NCBI RefSeq assembly: GCF_000006565.2
Contig: NC_031479.1
Location: 4,118,289 to 4,182,288 of the forward strand
From: Toxoplasma gondii ME49
Lineage: Eukaryota > Apicomplexa > Conoidasida > Eucoccidiorida > Sarcocystidae
DNA length: 64,000 nt
Direction of reading: 5' to 3'
Shown in pieces: positions 26,001 to 40,000 of this stretch (the first letter of the stretch is position 1; each line of letters starts with the position of its first letter). The notes beneath the pieces are model-generated. The model was not told the origin of the DNA, did no database searches, and was given only the letters and a program-made list of their open reading frames with translations. Made by a program: the position numbers and the translations under genes.

Positions 26001-27063
26001 TTGGAGCTGGTCACCTTCTCTGGCCCACTTAGCTGTCCGCTTGCCTATGTCTTGCACAGAGCGGCGCTCCGATAAGCCTCCAGTTTTGGCGAGTTCTCCT
26101 GGCAATATGACAGTGGACGGACTCAGCAATACATCGTCCTCTACCGCTGTTTCAAATGCGTCGCACGTGTCTAACGGCATATGCACACTCCCCCCTTGCC
26201 ACGATTCAGGCATGCATATGCCTGCGTGTGAATGGCAGCAGTTGGCAACAACCACTCTGCCCGTCTGTTCGGGTCACCTCGAGACCGATATGGTTACTCT
26301 ACCGGATCAGCTGATAGAGAGAGGTCATTCCACGAGAGCTGATGATTCGTTCGCACTACATCGGCAAGGATGTTGCCTTCGCAAGTCCGTGTCACCCGAC
26401 CCGGTCAGAAGTCGACGAGGCCTTACGTCCCCCGCGGCCCAGCCCTCCTGCTTTGCGTTTCTCCCTTCTCCACCATGCTCAGCAGCTGTTCCACAGTCCG
26501 ACCACCGCCCTCAACAGTGTTGGCCCGACGCGTTGCGAGACATCCAAGCCGGGCGGCGGAGCAGGTCACGTTGTCGTACAGAGTCCGAAGCAGGGGCACC
26601 GTTGTGCGCATCGTGCTGCCAGCAAGTGAGCCTGCGTCGTGAAGGCTGCATTGGACTCGTTGTACCGTCTGCTGGCCATGTTAACCAGCGTCGGAGAATG
26701 CCAAGTACATGTGGAAGCCACATCTGTTCGGACACTCCAGAGCAGAAGTCAACAGAAGCCAGCACTGGTTCTGGGAATCAGGCAGGCCTTGCTGTCGCGA
26801 CACCTTCTGAACCATGGAAGACTGGTGACAATGAAGAAGGCTGTCTCCAACATGTTTTGAAGCCGAGGTGCAGGTCCTTAAGTCAACGGAAGGAAGACGT
26901 GATTAGACCCGGCGTTGTTTCATTCCATCAGTACACACCTCATGTCACCTTGAACTTCGACCCTCAATCGGCATGTATGAGAAAGGCGGTTCGGCTGATA
27001 GGACCAACCAATACGCCTGGTCAGTCGACGATGCTGCCCCAGAGGTGCTCCCTTCGTTGGTGA
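20070..27063 (+). CDS. Coiled-coil protein of unknown function, about 12 exons
   Basis: This is reconstructed from splice sites. Exons are 20070-20249, 20598-20678, 20871-20899, 21413-21465, 21888-21922, 22368-22773, 22877-23380, 23777-24510, 24823-24868, 25589-25699, 25775-25896 and a last exon from about 26040 to TGA at 27063. The first eleven join with matching phases, giving about 767 codons; the last exon adds about 340. Heptad-rich coiled coil is clear in VAVQALAGRVNQ, RRIFRLEESVQNLNERM, most of exon 7 (about 170 residues rich in Glu, Gln, Arg and His), and LERRLSRLEQIYVSQEEAIQ followed by LAAVQETQSQLGNVRQL. The last exon is different: Ser/Pro/Cys-rich and without coiled coil. I could not find a phase-0 acceptor that joins exon 11 to it, so it could be a separate reading. 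The start could instead be the ATG at 20151. No known family is recognised. A structural or cytoskeletal role is possible but unproven. Confidence 0.6.
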
Positions 27064-30000
27064 TCACAGGGGGAAAGCGGAAAGTCTATGAACAGCTAAA
27101 TCTGGTACGCCACTTACTGATCCATACTGTCTGGCTCCCTAAAAAAAACAACAGGTGCGCCACAGTGCACGTAAATAACAAAACTCTTCTGCTTCAAACA
27201 TCAAGAGAAGATGCAACTTTTAGGATGGTTAGAAATTGACTAATAGTTGTATGCTGCTTGTTGCAGGGGAAACGACTTTTCCCACTCCACTTGCCCCAAA
27301 TCAATTTCGAGAACTTTTGAAGGCGGTAGCTGTGCGTGGGGGCCTCAGTCCACCTTGGACTCCCTGAGTCTCATTTGTATCCGTATATGTCCCTAACTTG
27401 CATTCAACGAACTGCGCCGCTGCACACGTTCGCAGTCGCACTGCGTGAGTTGCCACACCGCGGGTACATATGTTCTAGTTGTCATTATGGTGGTCTACTA
27501 GCTCATTTTACATCGAATTGTGCCTCGTCGCAGGAATGATATGACACGCCCCCACAGTGACGTCCTGGGACAGCATGATAGAGCATCTAGCAAGGCGAAA
27601 CTGCAATCCCTCGGAGGACGGGACAGTAGTCTGCCGACTTTGTTTCTTGCCGAAGTTAGTTTTGCTCGCCCATTGTTTTGGGGCAAAGTAGTGCAGTCTC
27701 AACTGGACTGTCGACTTCCCCTTTGGGCTACCTGGTGTTGACTACATCCCTTGAACCAAAGAAATGTTTCGTGTAGATGACATAGACAAACCCGGAAGCT
27801 ATCAGCAGTCCGTGACATAACAGGCCCGGCAACCTGGTAAAACGACTGAAGACACGGAACTTGGCGGCTGCTGCGATGTAAGAGGGAAACACAAATTATG
27901 AGGCATCCCAACGGCATGCTCAGTTAAATAGCCTCATCGGCGTTTGCTGACTGATGATTGTTCATCTGCAGTTTCAATCGAGCGTCGGCAAGAAGCAACA
28001 TCAGGGGAAAAGGACTGCAGGATGGCCACACCATTGTTATTGTTTACAAACTCGGTCTTGCCTTAATTGATTCGGCAGACTCTTCTACCTGTCTCCGTAA
28101 CTCGTGCCTGTCTGCATCCTTTCTTTCTGGCTCAATATGATTATTTCTGCATGCGCATCCTGCACCGTTTCTTTCAGAGGACTAGTGATTCAAAAGTTCC
28201 GCTTGAGAATGGCAAGCCACACTGTTGCACTTCTCTCTGGTATCAGGAAGATAGTCTTTTTTGGGCTGCAGGCTGTTCTTGTCTCGACCACCTCTATGTC
28301 TTCCAGTCGGACCGTCCCGCGTCCCCGTGTGTTTTTGCTGCTTTGCTTCGAGACAGTATTTCCTCTGTTGCCATTGTATACACTTTTGTGACAGCGTTTC
28401 TCTTTTCCTCGTCTGAATCGGCCTCTGTCATCAGGTTCACAAGCTGTGACTGTCTATAACAATATCTTTCCTTTCATTAGGACAGTGCGCTAAACTAAAA
28501 CAAAACTCCTCCAAGTGTATATCCTCTTGCAGCGTGACGCACTTATGGCAGAAAGAACATTCTCAGCATTCTCAGGTCTGTTCGAATTTGCGTCGGCCCA
28601 TTCATCCTCCAGGTGCCCCAACGCATTGCATGGAGATAGCGGGGAGGCGCACTGCACGATCGCAGGGTAAGGAAGGATATCTACTAAATATCGGAGTTGA
28701 CCACGGACAGAAAAAAGCCTCAACGTATTTGCAAAAACAACGACAGACGGATGATAGTGTTTGTGAACGAACGCAATAAGCAAATCCGCCACAGAGCGAA
28801 AAACAGTAGAAACGAGTACCAGGCAATCATCAATGTGGCCTTCCCACAACATGCAAAAGTGTTTTTTGGCCGGCCGTTGCAGTCGACATGTCACTCTGTA
28901 ACTCGAGGGAACATACGCTTTCCTGCCTTCAGCCAACATCAGGCAACTTTCACAGACCCGTTTGACTAACACTGAAACCCGTATATCCGGTAACGATGAA
29001 ATGTGACAACGTCCTGCATTTCGTAAGCCCCTCAAGATAAATTCTTTCAAAGTTATGCAAAGTATAACTTGTCCCATCGTTCAAAATATGCCGATAGTTG
29101 CGCAAATATATCGCTGTCCTTGACCGTGCAGCAATGTTTTACGATATACAGTTGGGTCTTGTCAAAGACAGCCGCTTATTGCGGTCATCTTGCGATGCAG
29201 TGCACCCTCATCCGGATCTCTCTAAAACAGAAACACACAAGTTCAAAGTATCATCGTGACCTCATGTAATAGAGAGAGGAAACAAAATGCATGTTGCTAC
29301 ATAACTCTCTCCAGCAACAAATGCCAATAAGATGGAGAACAAGTTGTACGGCCTTAATTCTGTAAACCTTCTCCAGTCTTCCAGTATCGGCCACCAAAAT
29401 ACTTGAAAAATAAAAGGTGTAGCAGCACACGCCAGAATGCATAAAAATTTGAGTATAGGTGCGTACATAAACTTGATTTAAACACACTACTGATTCGCTC
29501 TTCCTAAAAAGTGTACTGCTTTTACACATGCACGCACAAATATCTACAAAAGTCGATACACGCCAACATGCGCAATTCGGCGGACACCTACATCCACGGA
29601 GGGACGTTGTACACAGCCGCAATCACAAAAACGCACCCGTTACCTGGTGTGACACGACTTACGAGACGACACACCCACGTCAAGCGAGAACGTGGGAAAG
29701 AACTTATGAAACATCGTTTGCTTTCCGATTACCAAACGCATTACTTTACCTCAGGATCTCACACTCAAAGTGGACCGAAGGACAGTTATCGCTTGTTCGC
29801 GAAACGAACTGAGACACGGCATCCGACATGCCGAAGGAGGAAGACCCAGCCGCTACCTCTCACAAAAACGCGACTCAACAACGTGACTCCGAAACAAAAT
29901 AGCTCCTCTCTTGGACATCCGCTGTTCAGCAGTCTGCTCGTCCGCCGTATACGTGACACCCGACTAATCGCAAAAGATGATATACCTGAGAAAGGAATGT

Positions 30001-30911
30001 ATGCCCAGAAGTCTGCACCCGCTCGCACGTTTCTCTGCATAGCGCGAAACACGCCTCCAGGAGCCGGTTGCGTAACGCCAACAAAAAAGTCAGGGACGAC
30101 AACACTCGATAGTGACAGCCGGCTCTGGACACGAGACTGAAACGCAGTTATGCGAAAAAGAGTCGCGAAACAATTACGATTCCACGAAGCACAGACGACG
30201 TTATGGAGCTAGATGCCCTCATTTAACAGAGAGAATTGCACGCCCCCTCCCTATTGCGAGTTGCTGTTTTCACGGTACCCGAGATTGCATCGGCAACACT
30301 GGAATTCGCGAAGTGGTTGAGCTCCTTAAAAGGCCGTCTATCTCGTTTCGCTTTCTTCCTTCGTGTGTGATTGACACACATGTTGCAAAAGAAAGCGCTC
30401 CACTTCGACCTAGCCTCTCGATTCAATGATCGACGAACACAAAATACAGGGAAGATGGGGTCCCCATTTCTTCCCCTTGTTTGCGACTTCGAAAAGGCTC
30501 GAAAAGCGAAAACTGTTGAGAACAGACCACCTCGGTATCTCTTGTGTTTTGGATGTCCTTTATCTCCCCATACCTGTTCTGTTACTTTGATTTGTCATCG
30601 TTTGTCCAGCATTTGTATCGTCGTACATTCTCTAGTGTGCACCCTTTCGCATTTTTGACTTCCACATCATGCACGCTCAGGCGAGCTGTTTCAACAATAT
30701 GGTTAGTACTGTGGTTCATCACGACAGTTACTCCATCTTTCTCCGAGCCAAGAGTCCACGCCGCCTTGCCGTGCACAGCCGATGCGACAACTCACTCACG
30801 AAAAATAAGGCAAGCTAAGAAGCACGCCGGTGCTGTCTACTTCAATTTAATATCCAACACGCCTTCAAGGACGTTGCCGATAGACTGCGCATCACACGCC
30901 TTCTACCAAGG
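27064..30911. other. Spacer between convergent genes
   Basis: This lies between the 3' ends of the coiled-coil gene and the subtilisin gene. It holds two long unspliced frames with no recognisable motif: 28490-29077 on the minus strand (195 codons) and 29511-30140 on the plus strand (209 codons, basic, Thr/Arg-rich). Both are more likely chance frames or UTR sequence than genes. Confidence 0.45.
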
Positions 30912-33900
30912 CTACGACTCATTCTCGTTGGGCGTCGATAACGCGAACTGTTCGAGGGTTGTTGCCGGTAGAAATACATGTTCTTTCCGGCACAAAGGGT
31001 CGGTGGGATTTGTGTGCGTCTCGCTCCGGTCGTTTGCGTCATCCTCCGCTCTCGATGAACAGTTCAGAAATTCTTTATTTGCCTCTGCGCTTGTATCTGC
31101 ATGTTTCCGCGCCCGATGCGTTTCTGTAAGTTGGTTTCTCCTTTCTTCTCCGGCCGAATCTCGGACAGACTCGCGCCTTCTCTTTGCCGCATCAGACCTC
31201 CGTTGCCTAAAAAAAGGTATTTTAAATACAGCGGGGAGCTGACAGGACGGGATAGCTTTTATAAAAAAAACGCCACATTCTGGCATTAGAAAGAATTTCA
31301 AAAGAGGCCAGTGTGCCAGCTTCTGAAGAAAGCGGTTAAACGTCAGGGACGAAAAATAGGACGAAAAACTGGTACCAAAGTGATCTAGGTGTCGATCGAC
31401 CCGGGGACAGCGACAGCAAAAAACATCTACGCTGCATTTCTGAATTAAAATACACCACCAAGAAGAAAGGAAGAGGCAAAAACCACTCACTTTCGCGGCC
31501 TCTATGCCACTGCCACAGATTTCCCTCATTCGACTACATGCGCATACATGCATACCAAACGTATTCAATTGAACTGCACCTGAACACCCCTGCGACACCG
31601 AATCTGAACCCCAGAAAGAGTGAGACGTTGAAAAATACTTAGCAGCTCACCTCAAGAATTAGAGAGAACAGTGCGCAAGAAAAAGCAACTTACCCGTTTC
31701 TAGAACAGCAGTAGACAAGAACGAGAACCGAGATGGCGGCGATCACTCCGAGGCAGATGATTACAATCATGGCCGTGGACATTTCCTCTGACAAGACAGA
31801 ACAACGAAGCACACGAGAGGGTCCGTATTATGCTTAATCGTTATCCAAAAAGCGTGCACGACACAAAACAAATTGACGATAAATACGAAGGAGAAGACAA
31901 TGGAGAACTGGGACGAGACAAGACGACATGCTTGCCAGCTATACACGGCAGAGCATGACTATACTTTTTGCATTCCTCTTCACGGCGTTGCACGTGAGAG
32001 TATGAAAACAAGGACATGCTGATGGTTTGCGATCGAGGCAAGGCACCTAAAAACACAGATGCATGTGTATTTTTTCATTTGATTCCTCTAAACGACCAGA
32101 CATGATATGCCCTCGGCGCTAAAGAAACGTGACCAAATTGAGCACACATAACACATTCATTTTACTCGGCGGACACAACAGCCACCGTAACTCCGTATCG
32201 TTTCCTCTGGAGAGCCACTTACGAACAACGTGGATTTTCGCCTGTAAACGACACAGCTCTTCAAACCCTTCAGTGGGGTGAGCCGCGAATGTCGACACAA
32301 CACTCGAGAATGCCGCCGCCGCAAGTGAGTCCGAATTGCCTTGGCGTGGCTCCGCGGAGATAGCAAGTTTCACAGGAACTTTAATTTGGTCCAAACGGTA
32401 GCCATCTTCGGTGAAGACATCGAATGTTAAGTCCGCCCTGTTTTCAAGAAGTAATAGAAGAAACATGAGATACACTTCAATGTGTGGGAAACGTTCCGCC
32501 GTTCTACAACGGGGGCGGAGGGTCGGGCACGAATTCACTAGCAAAGTGAGTATTGCTACAGATATGGACGTAATGCATTTTGGAGCATATAATGAAAGCT
32601 TTCAATTAATGGTTTCTGCTAATGCGAGAGATGGGACGCTACAGCAAAATAAAAAACATGATCGCTAGGCGCTGACGCGTACGCATGCATTGTCTTTTAA
32701 TCAATCCGCGTTTCCTGCTGAAAGCACCTTGAGAACGGTCGAAGCTGATAAAACTCGAAGATTCCTTTCAAGCAACCCCTGCGGCAAGAAGATACTCTAG
32801 GTTGCTAGTTCTGTTCGTCAGGAATGATATGGGCCTACGTGTAGTTGCCCTGTCGATATGGCATCAAGTGGAGGTCGACGACGTGAGCAGAGCCAGCGTC
32901 CAGCTCGAAAACCATATCTTCGCACTTTGCTTGTAAAAACATCCCTCCCATTCTGGCCATCTGCAAAGAACGCAAGAAAGAAGAAATCCAGAAGCATAAG
33001 CATGTCGTTGCTTATATGCTTTGATAACTGGGGCACGGCCTGCCACCTCACACACAACATAGCTCCGATGTGGCGGAAACCAGAAGACGGGCACCGCTGC
33101 AGCTTCAAGAAAGAACGACGCGGACTTCAGAGGCTTTCACTAACTACAAGCACTACGTTTACCGACGAGAGCTACCTGACTGACTGGTTCCTTCTTGGAT
33201 GCGGATCGCGCTATTATTCGTCAGTGTCACTCTCATGGGAAATGCATGGGCCGGCCCCATAAACTTTGAAATGACATCTTCAACGTGAACAATGCGACCT
33301 TGTCTCCGTGTAGCCTGCCTTTAGCCTTGGCGTCTGTCCCACCACTTGTTAGGCTCGGTTGATACGTAAAGCACGAGGTCTGGAACTTACAAGAACAGCA
33401 TCTCGAGCATGAGGTATTGAACCCCATCTCGTCACACCCTGGAGCTGCTCGACCGGAGAAGCGGTGATCCGAATGATGTCTTTCACTTCTGCAGCGGGTG
33501 CATCGTATCCATTACGGAGAAAGGCACCGAATACTAGAGCAGCGACGGCTGAATTAAAAAAACATGAGATTCGAAAGAAAGCAGGCGATAAAAACCGAGA
33601 GGAAGTGGTCACACGGGCGCGTACGCACAGTACACGAGGTTTCAACTAGCCATTTTATGAAAAACCGGAGGTACACCAGCCACTCGAAGGTCAAGAAAGC
33701 GCTAGGAGACACAGAAAGACACAGGAACCGCATTTTACGTATCTAAAAAGTAGACATTCTTTGCGCACTAAATTAAAATGATGCTCAGCATGCAAGAAGC
33801 CAACTCACTAAACACAGAGAAAAACCGAAGAGACCCGTATACCCGTACTCAAACGGGGGTGAGCGAACATACGTGAAGATCGCTTGCGGACAACATATTC

Positions 33901-36192
33901 AGGTACAGAGAAAAACTACTGCATGCAGTGGTCAAGTTGTAACCGTGTATAAAATGACCAACTGAGTTAAAGTCGTGAAACGTTGTAAGAGAGAGAGATT
34001 CAACATCATTCAAAACTGGGTCGGCGCGGAGGAAGACAGGAGAGAACGGGCTGCTGGGACGAGAGAAAATGACGAATGACAGGAAGAGAGATCAAAAGTT
34101 CCGCATACACCGCCGAACAGCGACCGCAAACCAGAGATTAGCAGAGACCATGGAATAACGAAAGGAGAGCAGAGAAAGGCCGGGTGTCCGGTAAGGGACG
34201 ACACAAATGAGACGGTGTTACATGAGAGGGATGAAATAGAAGCAAAAATAGACGAACATTTGATGGTCTGAACCGGGAACAGGCGAGGAGTCAAACATCG
34301 ACATTACCTGAGACGTGCGGTGTCGCCATGGACGTTCCAGACATATGCTGGTAGTCACCACCCGGTTTGGTCGAGTATATTTTGACACCAGGGGCTGCCA
34401 TGTCCACGGACGATTTGCCGTAGTTGCTGAAGTCTGCTAAATCGCCATTGATGTCAATTGCTGCCACACTGCAAAGAGCAAGTCACGAAAACACCACAGC
34501 AGGAACCGTCGGAAAAAAGGAAAATGCTTTATGTCTACACAGGTATATGTCGTCTGTAGCGTTGTCTGCACATATGCGTGAATACGTATTCACCAGCTTG
34601 TGCATGCTGGCTAGGACTGTGCGGCCAACCTGATGGTATTATCTTGATCCCAGTTGGCAGGATACGACGGGTTAACATCATTGTTGGAAGATTCGTTGCC
34701 TGCAGCATTGATAAGAAGGATGCCTTTTCCGTTGCGGGCGACCGCACTCATATGAACTAGTCTCCGCAACACAGTCGTCGACTGGGGACCTCCCCAGCTA
34801 TTGTTGATAACTTGAACTTCGTGATCAATAGCATAGTTCAGGGCGCGAATACTGTTTGCCATAGATCCCTGTAAACATAAAGGAAAAATCCCTGCGCAGT
34901 CAGTTGCTTCTCTCCCAAGCAAAGAGGACCGAAATCCCCTCAGATCTCAGTGTGTGGGTTTCCCGAGGAAATTGAGAACAAGGGAGTGCTTTCCCAAGCT
35001 CAGGTATTTCTCTTCAGGTGACCGAACGACTTATTGCACTACAGCGAGTTACCAATTATGTCCTCACCTGTTTTTCGCTATTTGTTTCTAGCTGCACTGG
35101 TTAACGTCTCGGAACGTCTCGCTAAAAAATGTTACATCCACATTCACGTTCAGTAGGGGCAAATATATATATATATATATATATATATACAGTTGCGACC
35201 AAGGAGGTCGGTGGATGAGTCTATGTCTCCAAAAATGCAAAAGCGCCTGCAGGTAAACATACCTGACCGCCTTTGTCGATGAATCGAAGAGCCATGAGTT
35301 GTGTCTTTGGTGCCCCGCCAACAACGCCTCCTCCATTTACACACGCGCCAATAATTCCTGGAAAGAGCACAATAAACAATATCGTTCTTCCCTTGAAGAT
35401 CACCCCAAATAGCGACATCACTTTCAGTAGGCATGTGAAACAGATACATGTGCTCGACAAAGGAGACTTTCACTATGGGAACAGAATAGATGCAGACGGA
35501 GTGGAAGAGCTACAATGATATCTATTGAAGGCCTCGGAAGGTCCAACGCCAATCACTACACGGGCGCAATTTTATAAGTGCTTACTGGCCTGGAAAGCAA
35601 ATGCGGCGCAAGACAGGAAAAAAGTCCCAAAAAACGACTAAGAAGTGGCTGTAGACCAACAAAAACCAAACTGCACCGAAGCAGATGCCAGCAGGAAAGA
35701 CAGACGCGTACCTGCAACATGGGTACCATGGCCATTCTCATCTTCAGGTTCAGACTTGTTTTCTTGGAAGTCATAGCCATGGTTGTCGTCTATCAGACCA
35801 TTGCCTGATGAAGCACCAGAAAAAAGGTTATTCGAGGCTCAAATATTCAGACCACCCTAACGATGCTACATGCGAAACTCCCATCAGAATACCAGAATCA
35901 CCAGTTCCTGCTGTCACAGGTTGGCCACAAAACACAGAAATTCTCGCACCTTTGCTTACAGCGATACCGTTCAGAGACATAACCCTCTCATCGAGAACCA
36001 CCGCTCAAATCTACTCCTGTAACATGCGAGCCATGAACCACACAACATAAATTCCCAGTAAGAAATTAACCCACGATTCAACCCTGTATTTTTTTAGCAC
36101 TTGACAGCAGGTACTCCGAGTAAACAACACAGAATGCAGCGATACTACGAAACAGGGAACTGCGCCAGTCCTTGGGCGACCGACCTGACACA

Positions 36193-36228
<36 letters not shown>

Positions 36229-37054
36229 TATTCATATGTATATATATATATATATATTGACACCCGGTGAGAGATAAAGACATTAACACGTATATCAAAC
36301 AGAAGAGTATAGCTGCAGATGTATACACGCAATTGTATCGGAAAGCAGATCCGCGAGCGCACGGGGTACGCTACGCAGGCATTCCATCAAATATACACAT
36401 GCTAGGAAACATGTTAGTAAACAGACACCTGCACTCATGCATATGGGAAAGATATATGAAGGAGAACACAACAGATCTATTACCTACTCACAATAATAGC
36501 ACGACATAACTTTAGAGGCACTGAAGAAGGTGCATGCACTGGAAGAGAGGCAAGCGGCAAAATGCTGACCATCTCTGGAGGATAACTACTTCTCATTGCA
36601 TTAACCTAGACCACCTGCTCGCCCTGCGTTCTGTTCCAGTCTCTGCCGCAGCCTCTCCCCTCCTCCCCATTTCCCCTCAGGGGTTTGGTGTTTCCTTCTC
36701 TCAGTCTCCCCCTCACCATCTCTCCTTTCGCTGCAGTCCTATCCCCTCAGTCACCTCCATTTTCCCCGCAACTTTCTCACGAGGGCTTCACCTTCTCTTT
36801 GCCACATTCCATTGAATTTTATTAAACAGCCTCGGTCCGTTTCAAGAGACAAACGACACTCATATCTATTCTGTGGTCTTCGCCTTACCGTCATCGTCTC
36901 GACCATCCTGTTGTTCGTGTGGATTTTGCCACAAATTGCAATCCAAATCATGGTGGCGGCTGATACCGGAATCAACGACGGCGACCTGAGAAGAATAAGT
37001 GCATATCACGAATGGCAGGCACACAAGGACGCGTGTACGTGGTGAAACAAACGT

Positions 37055-37097
<43 letters not shown>

Positions 37098-40000
37098 ACA
37101 GGGACGCGTCGATCGGTACCCCGACACAGCCCACTCCTGTTGACCCTGAGCATGCTACTCCAAAAAGTGACTCAACCTTCTAGGTTCGAAACACGCCAGC
37201 ATCTTGTGTTCGCTTCCTCTCCTTCTGGTTCACAATCCGTTGCAATACGCAGGTGATGTCCGACACACCAGTCGAGCTACATCTGGCACAGGCTGCCCAG
37301 GGAACGACGAGATTTTTTGGGAATATAAAGTTTGTTTCTTTTTGGCTCTCCTAGGATATGCTTTTTAACCCCGCAGAGTTCTATTCGCGCTTGATATTGT
37401 GTATGTAAAGCACTTACCACCGTGCCGTCACCGGCTTCTCCATGGATCCAAGCATGTGTTGCCGTGATCATGTGCATCCCATAAAGCTTTGATTCCAGAG
37501 CAGAATCAGTCGGCATACTTGCCTCAAACGGGGTTTTCTTGCTGGTCGTCTCACCTACCAAAGGAGAGCACAAGAATACCATCCCACGATGCAAGCAAAC
37601 GCGGCAAGGTTTCTTTTCAAGCAAGTGCAGGGCTGCATCGCAAGAGAGTACTTTCGTTGCTGTGTGTTGAAGCCACTGGTCCAATGAACTCAATGAACTC
37701 GATAGAACAGTATTCTTCATGAGTTGCCATCAAAAACGGAGTGCTCCAAACTTCATTCCGATTGTTTTTCAAATGTAGACACTACGCGGCAAAGCCAGGC
37801 CAACGGCATTTACGCCGACATACGTACATAAAAATATTTATGCGTTCTGTTCATAGTTGTGGGCAAAACGTGCAAGAAGCAATTTGACATTCCGAAGAGT
37901 CCAACTCCTCTCTGGCCAGAGGGACGCTCACTCATGGAGGCGGGCAAACTCCGACCATTTAGTTTTTTCGACGTTTTGGTGCTTTTCCCACTCAGCGATT
38001 CCATCTTGGCAGCCATCTGGGCACGCGGCGGGATGTGGGGTTCGGGAACTTCACTCCGGAGTTGAACCTACGAAGCCAGATAGACCGATATACCGGAGGC
38101 ACAAGACTTGCATGCATGGTCGGGCGATCGGCAGCAGTAAATCGGCAGACTCATATCTGCTTATATACGCATACACATGAATTAGTAACCCAAGTGCTCC
38201 AACACAGTACCTAAATCTACAAAGCAGCAAATGCAATTAAAGTTGTATAAATCATGTGTAGCTGAATAATCGATCGCTGCACGCTTTTAACGCTCCTGCA
38301 GACCGCAAAAATCCGGAACTGAACTTCACGTGGTCGAAAGCTAGGAATGAGTTTTAGTAGTGCACGCGCATACGCATTTCCATTTGGTTATTTGCATGCT
38401 TGCCTCGCCATATCATTCCGCGTTTCCTGTCTTGTGAAACTCCACGTGTATATATTCAGCACTCATATTTACATCAGCACGGTAGTCTACGTAAAAAGTC
38501 CTGGTCCCGTAGATATGCACCACCTGAATCTGCTTACTATTTCGGAGAATGACCATTGTTGGATGTTGTCTCCAAACGTCTCCTGGACAGTTTGTAGGAA
38601 ACCCTTCAGTTTGTATCGGTCCACGCCCTCTGCAGAGAACGAAAGAGGCAGCAGCTCGCAACAGGGTACTCAAAATTAAACAAGTAATCGGCGCGATTGA
38701 AAGAGACGACATCGCCATAAACAAGTAAACGAGGATGCCAAAGCAGTTTCGCCTGCTTTCGTAAGGGTTAGCAACCGGGCCACAGTTTCAGCTGGAAAAA
38801 CAGCTCTACAGACGCCACAACCTGGCCAAGGGGGAATACAGCAAACTTTCATTTCTCATCCCCTTCCGAAACAAGGTGACTAGCAACCGTGCCCTGCGAA
38901 AGGCTGTTTCTTTTATTTACCTCACCTACCTGATGGAAGAGTTATCACCAAGTGTCCCGTGCTTGTGAGGACCTGAACAGACGTGGAGGGGCTACTAAAA
39001 ATTTCGGCCATTGTGTCGCGGATTTTGTTGACCAACGCAAGCCCCTCTTGAGTTTGAAGAATATTGTACGCGTTGGCAACCGTCCTTTTTCTTCTCTTGG
39101 TCTTCTTTTTCGTGTTCTGAGGCTTTGCTTTTGCAGGTCGCTTCTCTGAAGGCGTCGTCAATCGAGCAGGCCCTTCAGATTCTGTCTTTAAATCGCCCTC
39201 TGGGCTCTGCTTCACAACAAATGGAGACGACCCAGACGGAGACGAAGAAGTCAAAGAAGGCATAGGAGCAGGTGCGGGAGATTCAAGGGACTCCCATACG
39301 CCACCGTCGGAGGAAGACTCTGAGGCGGAGGAAGGTGAAGGTGTACGAGCGGCAGAGCTTGCGTCTTCCTCATCTTTGCACAAGTCGATAACAAGTTCAC
39401 CTGAAAAGACGCGGACAAAGCGAAATGGTTGTTATTTTTAATCCAAAATGCCAAATCACTGCGACACCATCGCGTTGTGGCACTTTCGGGCGCATCGCCC
39501 TCGCAAGTACACACGGAACGCCGCGCCCACGTGTGAAAGGAAGTCGCCACGGAGAAGCATATATATACGGGCCTTGAGGAAATGCCCATTTTGTTCGACG
39601 CTTGCAAACGAGTCACTTTCGCACATAGGTCGGATGTTTCCATCATTCATGTATGTAAACATATGCCAACTGGAACAGTGCAGCCAACAGGTTAAACACA
39701 AGCTGCTGAACACGCATCTGTTCGTCTCCCTGGACTGGCACACATGCGTTTCTCACCAGGCTTTCCAGGATGTTTTCGTTTGAACCGTTTGTACTGTTTC
39801 AGCATGTTTTTGATAGAGGTTATGGTGGGACCTTTCCCTTCGGATATCCCTTCTCCGCCGTCCACAGCTCTACCGGTTCCAAAGAGAAAGGCTGCCACTG
39901 AACTGGTGGTCGCCGAGGCTGCCTTGACCGCTGAGATACTCCAGTTGGCCCACCAGGGGAGAAGAGTCGAACTCGAAGTCGGCGTCTCATCCAGAGGGAC

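Noticed and set aside
38922..39149. A plus-strand frame opposite subtilisin exon 2
   Set aside because: The minus strand is a phase-consistent subtilisin exon, so this is a shadow.
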